The translations under genes and the position numbers were made by a program. DNA of 42,229 bases. Origin: Planctomycetaceae bacterium (GTDB taxonomy: Bacteria > Planctomycetota > Phycisphaerae > Phycisphaerales > UBA1924). The notes under the pieces were generated by a model. That model was not told the origin of the DNA and searched no databases. It saw nothing but the letters and a program-made list of their open reading frames with translations. Of the stretch, positions 34,704-41,108 are shown in pieces (the first letter of the stretch is position 1; each line of letters starts with the position of its first letter). The stretch covers positions 1 to 42,229 of the forward strand of contig JAJTDF010000017.1 in NCBI GenBank assembly GCA_021294835.1, read 5' to 3'.

Positions 34704-35114
34704 ATGGGCACCGTCACCAAGAAGGATCTGGTCGAGTGCATCGTGGCCCACAGCGGCCAGACCCGCGAGTCGGTGCGGGTGGTGCTGGAGTCAACGCTGC
34801 AGTCGTTCATCGACGTGCTCAGCCGGGGCGACCGCATCGAGATCCGCGACTTCGGCGTCTTTGAAGTCCGCACCCGCAAGCCCCGCGTCGCCCAGAACCC
34901 CAAGACCCTCGAGAAGGTCAAGGTCGACGCCCGGCGAACCGTCCGCTTCAAGGCCGGTCGCCTCATGAAGGCCGCCGTGCTGGATGGCAAGCTCCCGGCC
35001 TCAGATGCCGAGCCCAAGTCGCCAGCTGTGGCCCGCGTCGCCCGCAAGGCCGCGACCGACACCGCCGCCGTCGCCGCCGGCAGGGCCGTCCGTCGCTCGC
35101 CGCGCACGGCCTGA
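34704..35114 (+). CDS. HU/IHF family DNA-binding protein
   Basis: Nucleoid-associated protein of 136 aa. The HU fold spans residues ~1-95: MGTVTKKDLVECIVAHSG, the dimer helix, then GDRIEIRDFGVFEVR and the DNA-binding arm around RVAQNPKT, where GRNPKT is usual. The tail of about 40 residues is Ala/Arg/Lys-rich (VARVARKAATD, RAVRRSPRTA), a small histone-like extension beyond the usual ~90-aa HU. HU bends and compacts DNA as a dimer. GGAGG lies 11 nt before ATG 34704, and a strong promoter lies far upstream. Confidence 0.9.
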   Translation: MGTVTKKDLVECIVAHSGQTRESVRVVLESTLQSFIDVLSRGDRIEIRDFGVFEVRTRKPRVAQNPKTLEKVKVDARRTVRFKAGRLMKAAVLDGKLPASDAEPKSPAVARVARKAATDTAAVAAGRAVRRSPRTA

Positions 35115-35157
35115 GTCCTGCTCCGGTGTGTATTCGCCCGTAGCCGGTGGACCTCGC

Positions 35158-36288
35158 TCAGGTCTTGACTTGGGTCGACGGGCTCGGCTCCGGGGTGTCG
35201 CGATCAAACTTCGAAAGCCCCCACGCCGCCACTGCGCCGGCGACGATCAGCCCGATCGCCGCCATCACCTGCCCGCCCGTCGGCGCGAAGAACTTCACCG
35301 GCCAGTCCTCCGGCTTGGCGACAAACTGCGCCAGGTTCGCCTCGGTCATCACCGTGCCCTTGATCACATCGCCCACCTGCGGGGGCACGAACGCGCCGAA
35401 CGGGTACAGCCCGATGAATGCGCCGACCAGAATGCCGATCAGAACGCCGTACGTCGGCTTGGGCGCCACCATCAGCAGCTTTCGCACCACCAAAGACACG
35501 CCGCCGATGCCCAGCAGCACGCCCAGCCCCACCGGCACCAGCGTGCCGAACTCCGCCGTCGCCGCCGAGATGTTCCCCGCCCGCAGCCCGTCGCCGAAGC
35601 GGTCGATCGACGCCAGGATCGGCACGTACTGGTCCAGCAGCATGAGGATGTACGACCCGTCAAGCCCAGGCAGGATCGTCGCTGAGGAGCCCAGCAGCCC
35701 GCCGAGGAACAGCATCCCCGGCGAGGAACTGCCCGGCCCCACGCCCGTCGAGGGCATGTACACGAACACCGCCGCGATCCCCGTCAGCACGATGCCCGCC
35801 GCCATGCCCATCCACAGCGAGGGCGTCGCCGGCCGGGCCAGCCGCCAGACCACCGGAATGGCCGCCAGCCGCATCCCGATCACCACCGAGTAGGTCTGCC
35901 AGCGGTGCGTGACGATCAGGTCCTTGACGAGGCCGGCCAGCACCAGAATGGTCGTCGCCGCCCCGGTGCCCACCAGGCCGAGCACGATGATCGACCGCAG
36001 GCGGAACTTGAAGGTCACCACCTCGGCGATGGCGCTGAGGAACTTGGTGTACACGCCCAGCAGCAGCAGCATGGCCCCGCCGGAGATGCCCGGCACCAGA
36101 TTGGCCACCCCCATCATCAACCCGCCGATGCCCGAGCGGGCCGCCAGCCCCACCAGCCCGTGCCGGTCCGACGCATCGGTCCCGGCTGCGACCGCGCCCG
36201 ACGAGCCACCCGAGCCGGTTGGGGCTGCGGCGGAGGGCGAAGGGGCGGGCGAAGCGGGGCGATCACCGGCGGAAGGGTCTGCGGCCAT
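35158..36288 (-). CDS. popT: DUF368 membrane protein, undecaprenyl-phosphate transporter-like
   Basis: Polytopic membrane protein of about 376 aa with 8-10 hydrophobic segments. The DUF368 signatures are present in both halves: ANLVPGISGGAMLLLLGVY near the N-terminus and ATILPGLDGSYILMLLDQY in the middle. Members of this family (PopT) move undecaprenyl phosphate back across the cytoplasmic membrane for cell-envelope synthesis. The first ~55 residues are Ala/Pro/Ser-rich and disordered. ATG 36288 is selected, with TACGCT 7 nt upstream; the frame is open to 36432. The gene name rests on family membership only. Confidence 0.8.
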   Translation of the reverse strand: MAADPSAGDRPASPAPSPSAAAPTGSGGSSGAVAAGTDASDRHGLVGLAARSGIGGLMMGVANLVPGISGGAMLLLLGVYTKFLSAIAEVVTFKFRLRSIIVLGLVGTGAATTILVLAGLVKDLIVTHRWQTYSVVIGMRLAAIPVVWRLARPATPSLWMGMAAGIVLTGIAAVFVYMPSTGVGPGSSSPGMLFLGGLLGSSATILPGLDGSYILMLLDQYVPILASIDRFGDGLRAGNISAATAEFGTLVPVGLGVLLGIGGVSLVVRKLLMVAPKPTYGVLIGILVGAFIGLYPFGAFVPPQVGDVIKGTVMTEANLAQFVAKPEDWPVKFFAPTGGQVMAAIGLIVAGAVAAWGLSKFDRDTPEPSPSTQVKT

Positions 36289-36295
36289 GGGGCCA

Positions 36296-36301
36296 AGCGT
36301 A
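36296..36301 (-). promoter_or_regulatory. -10-like TACGCT close to the DUF368 start
   Basis: TACGCT on the minus strand lies 7 nt before ATG 36288, with no Shine-Dalgarno sequence. It is part of the TAnnCT series. Confidence 0.45.
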
Positions 36302-36489
36302 ATCGACCCGATGCCCCCGAACCTTGCCTGAACCCGGACGGATCTCGGCCGTGCCCGGCCGTGCCCGGCCCGCTCCCGCCCCGGCCCGGCCCCCGCGGCC
36401 GGCCGATCACCCCCTCGGCTGGGGTGATGCACCCAGCGTCTATCCTCACCTCGGCGCGAGTGCCACCCCGCGACCGACCGGTGTGCTCC

Positions 36490-38106
36490 ATGACCATCTC
36501 TCTACCCCCATCCAGCTCCGCGGCCCGTGCCATCGCCGACCTTCGGGCGCCGCGTGCGGGTCGGCGGCGGCTGCTGCTGGCGCTGCTGGCCCTCGCCGGT
36601 CTGGCCGGGTGCGCCAGCATCGTGCGTGAGGACCCGCCCCCCGGTCGATTCGGCTTCCCGCCGGGGACGGCCGCCGCCCCGGCTTGGTCGTCCGCCGCAA
36701 GCGGCGAGGCCCCCAACGCCAGCCCGGATGCCGCCGACGCGTCGATCTGGCCCGCCCGCATGAGCGTCTGGTCCGGGCTGCGACGGTCCACGCTGGCCGG
36801 TCTGTCTCCGCTGCGCCGCCCCATGGGTGTGATCGAGCCGGTGCAGGGACCGTTCGGCCCTATGCCCGAGTCCGAGGAGGGTCGCCAGCAGCACCTGACC
36901 GAGCAGATGCGCGACGTCTGGCGGCTGACCGGCCGCCGCCGGGGCGGAGCCATGGAGCGGCCCGTGACCGTCGTCGGCGAGGGCGTGGGCTCGTACGTCT
37001 TCATCGCAGCGCCCGACGGCAAGGATGTTTGGCAGCGGGCCCCCGGCAGGCCGGCGTTCTATCTCCGCTTCATGTCCGCCCGCGCTGCCGACGGCGGATC
37101 GGCCAAGGGCGACAGCGTCGTATGGGCCACGCCGCACGGTGACGAGCCTGTCCGCATGGCCGAGGGCGAGGATGCGGCCATCAAGCCGCCGGCTGACGGC
37201 TCGACGCTGGTCCCCGACAACTCCGCCGGCGTGGGCGACCCCGACTCGCTGCGTGTGCTGCTGGAACGCACCTGGTTTGCCTTCTACGAGCCGGACTCGC
37301 AGCCCAGCCGGGGGACGGTTGTGCTGCTGCCGGGCATGTTCGGCACCCCGACACAGATCATCGAGCCGCTCATCGGTCGCCTCAAGGCGCAGGGCTGGTC
37401 GGTGCTGCGGATGCTGGCGCACCCGTCGCGGTTCACCGAGCGGGTCACCTTCGGCCTGATCGCCGGGAATGACCACTCCAGCGTCGCCTTGCAGATCGCC
37501 GAACTGCTCGGCCAGCGGGCCGCGGAGACCGCCTATGCGGTGCAGGCGGCCATGCTGTACGTGGATCAGGAGCGGCCGTCGCTCAAGGGCCGCCCGACGG
37601 TGCTGCTGGGCATGTCCGGCGGCGCGGTGGTGGCGCCGACGGTGCTGGCCCGCGATCCCGACCGGTACAGCGACGCGGTGCTGATCTCCGGGGGCGTGAA
37701 CTACCTGGAACTGGCCCTGACCAGCAACTACTCCGGCGGCATCGATTCGCTGCGGTTCATCTGGGTGGTGCCCAGCGAGGAGGCCAAGGGGTACCGCGTC
37801 GGGGAGCCGCTGGGCAAGGACCGCGAGGCGTTGATCGCCGCGTACAACCGCGTTGCCGTGCTGGACGCCGCCGCCTGCGCGCCGCTGCTGGCCGGGCGTC
37901 GCACGCTGCTGATTCAGGCCAACAGCGACCTGGCGGTGCCCTCGCAACTGGGCGACCGCCTGTGGGAGCGTGCCGGGCGGCCGGAGCGGTGGGTGGTCTC
38001 GGGCGGTCATGAGTGGCTGTTCCTGAGCATGCCGACGCTGTTCGACCGCCTGCTGAACTGGCTGGACGCTTCGGCCCGCCCGCCCGCACAACCCAACTCG
38101 CGCTGA
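36490..38106 (+). CDS. Lipoprotein with alpha/beta-hydrolase fold
   Basis: Predicted lipoprotein of 538 aa. The signal ends in a lipobox (LALAGLAGC), so the mature Cys would be lipidated. The first ~270 residues are unrecognised. The C-terminal half is an alpha/beta hydrolase: TVVLLPGMFGTPTQIIEPLI (oxyanion strand), LGMSGGAVVAPTV with the nucleophile Ser in G-x-S-G-G, and VVSGGHEWLFL as the likely catalytic His. The substrate is unknown; an ester or lipid in the envelope is plausible. There is no clear Shine-Dalgarno sequence at ATG 36490; TATCCT occurs about 50 nt upstream. The stop overlaps the next start by one base (TGATG). Confidence 0.8.
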   Translation: MTISLPPSSSAARAIADLRAPRAGRRRLLLALLALAGLAGCASIVREDPPPGRFGFPPGTAAAPAWSSAASGEAPNASPDAADASIWPARMSVWSGLRRSTLAGLSPLRRPMGVIEPVQGPFGPMPESEEGRQQHLTEQMRDVWRLTGRRRGGAMERPVTVVGEGVGSYVFIAAPDGKDVWQRAPGRPAFYLRFMSARAADGGSAKGDSVVWATPHGDEPVRMAEGEDAAIKPPADGSTLVPDNSAGVGDPDSLRVLLERTWFAFYEPDSQPSRGTVVLLPGMFGTPTQIIEPLIGRLKAQGWSVLRMLAHPSRFTERVTFGLIAGNDHSSVALQIAELLGQRAAETAYAVQAAMLYVDQERPSLKGRPTVLLGMSGGAVVAPTVLARDPDRYSDAVLISGGVNYLELALTSNYSGGIDSLRFIWVVPSEEAKGYRVGEPLGKDREALIAAYNRVAVLDAAACAPLLAGRRTLLIQANSDLAVPSQLGDRLWERAGRPERWVVSGGHEWLFLSMPTLFDRLLNWLDASARPPAQPNSR

Positions 38107-39113
38107 TGCTTGCCGCCGCCGTCAACCCGTATCACCTGACCACCCGCGAGTCGGCGTTCATGGCGGCAGCGCTGCTGTTTGATCGCCTGCACACGCTGGT
38201 GCCCGGCCCGCTGTCGGGGCTTGATGAGGCGACGGTGCGGGGGGCGATCAAGTCGCACCCGCCGCTGCTGCGGGTGCTGGAGAGTTGGCGGTGGTCGGCG
38301 GATCTGTGGCAGGCCGGGGTGATGTGCTCGGGGCTGGAGGGGGACGACGCGTTTGATGACGTGCAGCGGAGTTGCGAGGCCATCGGCCAGCGGGTGGATT
38401 GCTCCGGTCCCGGCGGGTTCGGCCGCTTTCTGCACGCCAAGGTGTTTGCCATGGAAGGGGAGTACCTGCAGGGCGTGTGCACCGACGTGCTCAAGGGCGG
38501 GGCGGACCCGGGCATCTCGGTGCCCATGCTGGCCGGGCTGGACCGCTTTGCCATCCGGCACGGGCTGCTGGCGGTGCGGGCGGGCGGGCCGAGTGAGAAC
38601 CAGCAGCGGCTGTCGGCGGGGCGGAGTGGGCCGTCGCTGGCGCAGCGGGCTGAAGGGCTGATCGGCAGCACGCTGTGCACGTTTGCGTTGCCGGTGCTGA
38701 CCGTCGCCGGGGGCGACGCCATTCTGCACGCCCGCGAGTTGCTGGACGCCTCGTTGAGCGGCCTGCGCCGCGCCATCGAGGCGATGACCGGTGCCCAGGG
38801 CGGCTCGGGCGGGTCGAGCCAGGCGGACATCCGCGAGGCGGCGGCGGCGGTGGCCCGGGGGTTCGCCGTCGTGCGGGCGGAACTGGTGGGGCAGGACGAC
38901 AACGCCGGACGGCGGATCATCGAGGGGCAGGTGAAGATCAGCCTGCGTCGGCTGCCGGCGGACGCGGCGGTGCTGGCCTCGGTGGCGGCGTTGCGAACCG
39001 CGCGGGGCGGCGCACCGTCCGGCGCGGGGAGCGGGCCGGGCGGCGTCGCAGGTGTGGCCTCGCCGTGGCTGTATGCCGTGGTGGTGACGCCCATGCTTGC
39101 CTCCGCCCCGTAG
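38106..39113 (+). CDS. Hypothetical protein, translationally coupled to the lipoprotein gene
   Basis: Protein of about 335 aa that I do not recognise. It is mostly helical and Ala/Leu/Gly-rich, with no signal peptide or membrane span. The best-conserved-looking part is the N-terminus (NPYHLTTRESAFMAAALLFDRL) and a central RFLHAKVFAMEGEYLQGV. Several Cys are scattered without a metal-binding pattern. The ATG shares its A with the preceding stop codon, so it is co-translated with the lipoprotein hydrolase and probably functions with it. The open frame starts at 38013, but that part is inside the previous gene. Confidence 0.65.
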   Translation: MLAAAVNPYHLTTRESAFMAAALLFDRLHTLVPGPLSGLDEATVRGAIKSHPPLLRVLESWRWSADLWQAGVMCSGLEGDDAFDDVQRSCEAIGQRVDCSGPGGFGRFLHAKVFAMEGEYLQGVCTDVLKGGADPGISVPMLAGLDRFAIRHGLLAVRAGGPSENQQRLSAGRSGPSLAQRAEGLIGSTLCTFALPVLTVAGGDAILHARELLDASLSGLRRAIEAMTGAQGGSGGSSQADIREAAAAVARGFAVVRAELVGQDDNAGRRIIEGQVKISLRRLPADAAVLASVAALRTARGGAPSGAGSGPGGVAGVASPWLYAVVVTPMLASAP

Positions 39114-39185
39114 ACGGGCCAACGCTGTGTGGTTCATCCGCGTTGCTCCGTGACCAGCTTCAGTCCCTGACCGGCTCCAGACATC

Positions 39186-40145
39186 ATGCCCAGCAGCACC
39201 AGCCCAGCCCGATCAGCCCCGCGTCGCCTGCCCAAGGCCGGCAGCGATCCGGCGGCGGCGGTTGTGATGCTGCTGGAGGCCCATGGCCCGCGTGTGCGGG
39301 CGGCGGCGCTGCGGCTGTGCCGCAACCGGGCGGACGCGGACGACGCGGTGCAGGACACATTCCTGCAGGCCTTCGCCAAGTGGCACACGTTCAAGGGCGA
39401 GGCCGATCCGGGGACGTGGCTGTACGCCATTGCCGTGCGGACGTGCACGGCGAGGTGGCGGCGGGACGCGAGGGGCGGCGAGCGGGGCGGCAAGGGGGGC
39501 AGCAGCAGGCGGATGCCGGCGTTGTCGCAGTTGATGCCCTGGCAGGAGACCACGGTGATGCAGGCGGCGGCGGCCCCGGTTGACGAGGTGCCCGAGCCGG
39601 AGCGGCACGAGGCGGTGGCGCGGGTGCAGGCGGAGATCGCGAGGCTGCCGGAGCATCTGCGGGTGGTGACGATCCTGAAGGAGGTGCTGGAACTCTCGGT
39701 GCAGGACACGGCCCGGACGCTGGGGCTGGCGGAGAACACCGTCAAGACACGGCTGCACCGGGCGAGGCTGGCGCTGCGAAAGGCGATGACGGCCAAGGCG
39801 GCGGCGGTGGAGGCTCCGACGCCGATCTTTGAGAAGCAGGTGTGCCTGGACCTGCTGAAGGCGAAGATGGACGCGATGGACCGGGGCGGGGTGCATGCGG
39901 GGTTTGCCGTGCCTCAGGCGGAGTTGTGCGCCAGGTGCCGCGCGGTGTTCCGGGAACTGGACATGGTGCAGGACGCGTGCAGCCAACTGGGCGCGGGGGA
40001 TCTGCCCGCCAAGGTGCGGCAGGCGGTGCTGGCGGGGCTGAGGCAAGCGGAAGCAGAGGCGGGTCGGCTGGGCAGGCCCCGGCGGGGCCGGCCGCCCCGG
40101 AGGGCGGGCGGCGGGGTGGCCAAGAGGACGGGTGGGCGGGGCTGA
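39186..40145 (+). CDS. ECF sigma factor with C-terminal zinc-finger-like domain
   Basis: Sigma-70 family factor of 319 aa. Region 2 is clear (RNRADADDAVQDTFLQAFAKW, then GTWLYAIAVRT), as is region 4 (LPEHLRVVTILKEVLELS, LAENTVKTRLHRARLAL). About 110 extra residues follow, with Cys/His spacing VCLDLL ... GVHAGF ... ELCARCRAVF. This resembles the zinc-binding anti-sigma (ZAS) fold usually carried by a separate gene. The end is Arg/Gly-rich (RRGRPPRRAGGG). The fusion could make it self-inhibiting and redox- or zinc-responsive, which is an inference. A Gly/Arg linker between regions 2 and 4 is long. It is convergent with thioredoxin, 4 bp away. Confidence 0.88.
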   Translation: MPSSTSPARSAPRRLPKAGSDPAAAVVMLLEAHGPRVRAAALRLCRNRADADDAVQDTFLQAFAKWHTFKGEADPGTWLYAIAVRTCTARWRRDARGGERGGKGGSSRRMPALSQLMPWQETTVMQAAAAPVDEVPEPERHEAVARVQAEIARLPEHLRVVTILKEVLELSVQDTARTLGLAENTVKTRLHRARLALRKAMTAKAAAVEAPTPIFEKQVCLDLLKAKMDAMDRGGVHAGFAVPQAELCARCRAVFRELDMVQDACSQLGAGDLPAKVRQAVLAGLRQAEAEAGRLGRPRRGRPPRRAGGGVAKRTGGRG

Positions 40146-40149
40146 GGCT

Positions 40150-40500
40150 TCAGGCGTTGGGCGGGGCCAGGTGGGGCTCCAGCCAGGCGAGCACTTGGGC
40201 GCGGGGGCGGTAGCCGACGGCCTGATCAACGATCTGACCCTGCTTGAGGACGAACATGGCGGGGATGCCCTGGATGCCGAAGGCCTCGGCGACTTCGGGG
40301 CTCTCGTCCACATTCACGAAGGCGACGTTGGCGCGACCGACGACCTGCTCGGCAACGGCGGCCAGTTCGGGCTTGAGCATGCGGCAGGGCGGGCACCAGG
40401 GGGCCCAGAAGTCCACCAGGGTGGGGACGGCGGACTCGACGACTTCCTGCTGGAAGGTCTCGTCGGTGGGGTTGAGGATGTTGGGTGCTGCCGAGGCCAT
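40150..40500 (-). CDS. trxA: Thioredoxin with CPPC active site
   Basis: Thioredoxin-fold protein of 116 aa. The active site is FWAPWCPPCRMLKPEL, the cis-Pro is in GIQGIPAMFVL, and the end helix is at QVLAWLEPHL. Length and motifs match cytosolic thioredoxin, which reduces protein disulfides with electrons from thioredoxin reductase. The dipeptide is Pro-Pro, where most thioredoxins have Gly-Pro (WCGPC), which is expected to shift the redox potential. No signal peptide is present. GGAG lies 8 nt before ATG 40500. Confidence 0.92.
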   Translation of the reverse strand: MASAAPNILNPTDETFQQEVVESAVPTLVDFWAPWCPPCRMLKPELAAVAEQVVGRANVAFVNVDESPEVAEAFGIQGIPAMFVLKQGQIVDQAVGYRPRAQVLAWLEPHLAPPNA

Positions 40501-40684
40501 GGGTGTGTCTCCGAGAGGCGGGACCGGTGCTGACGGTACGTGCCAGGGTGGCCCGCTGTAGATCTGAGAGGCCGAAAGGGTGGCCGAGGTTCCGAACTGG
40601 GCGGGAAGAGGTGGCGGGCGGGACGGAGATGTACGACGGAGCGGGCGGGAAGGTTCGGTGGCTGGGTGGACGGGCGGACGCCGC

Positions 40685-40690
40685 TATGCT
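40685..40690 (+). promoter_or_regulatory. -10-like TATGCT close to the DUF1428 start
   Basis: TATGCT lies 5 nt before ATG 40696. It has the same hexamer and nearly the same spacing as the dockerin gene at 7988. Confidence 0.45.
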
Positions 40691-40695
40691 GGGGC

Positions 40696-41052
40696 ATGGC
40701 CAAATACGTCGATGCGTTCGTTCTGCCGGTTCCCACCAAGAACCTCACCAAGTACAAGAAGCTGGCGGCGCTGGCGGCGAAGGTGTGGACCGACCACGGG
40801 GCGCTGGAGTACGTGGAGGCGGTGGCGGAGGATCTGGCGCCGGGGTTCGGGGTGCCGTTTGCGAAGATGGCCAAGGCGAAGAAGGGGGAGACGGTGGTGG
40901 TGTCGTGGATCAAGTACAAGAGCCGGTCGCACCGGGACAAGGTCAACGCGCTGGTGAGCGCCGACAAGCGAATGGCGGGGATGGCCAAGTCGCTGCCGTT
41001 TGACGTGAAGCGGATGGCGTGGGGCGGCTTTGACACGCTGGTGGCGAAGTAA
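40696..41052 (+). CDS. DUF1428 family protein (YbaA-like)
   Basis: Small cytosolic protein of 118 aa. It begins MAKYVDAFVLPVPTKNLTKY and has the family features YVEAVAEDLAPG, ETVVVSWIKYKSRSHRDKVN and a C-terminal FDVKRMAWGGFDTLV. The fold is a ferredoxin-like dimeric alpha-beta barrel similar to YCII/ABM domains, but the function of DUF1428 is not established. The start is fixed by the conserved N-terminus; the frame upstream to 40540 is G-rich noise. It is followed at 41055 by a hairpin shared with serC. Confidence 0.88.
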   Translation: MAKYVDAFVLPVPTKNLTKYKKLAALAAKVWTDHGALEYVEAVAEDLAPGFGVPFAKMAKAKKGETVVVSWIKYKSRSHRDKVNALVSADKRMAGMAKSLPFDVKRMAWGGFDTLVAK

Positions 41053-41077
41053 AACGCCCCGGCGGGTGACCGGGGCG
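41051..41077 (-). terminator. Intrinsic terminator of serC
   Basis: The stem CGCCCCGG (41055-41062) and CCGGGGCG (41070-41077) has a 7-nt loop. Read on the minus strand it is followed by TTTT (41054-41051), a classical intrinsic terminator 32 bp after the serC stop. For the plus-strand DUF1428 gene the same hairpin has no T-run. Confidence 0.7.
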
Positions 41078-41108
41078 GGGATGCACGCTGGGATGGCCGA
41101 GGGCTGCC

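Noticed and set aside
36289..36489. Replication-origin elements in the DUF368/lipoprotein gap
   Set aside because: The gap is extremely GC-rich, with repeated GGCCGTGCCC units, and has no DnaA box or AT-rich stretch.
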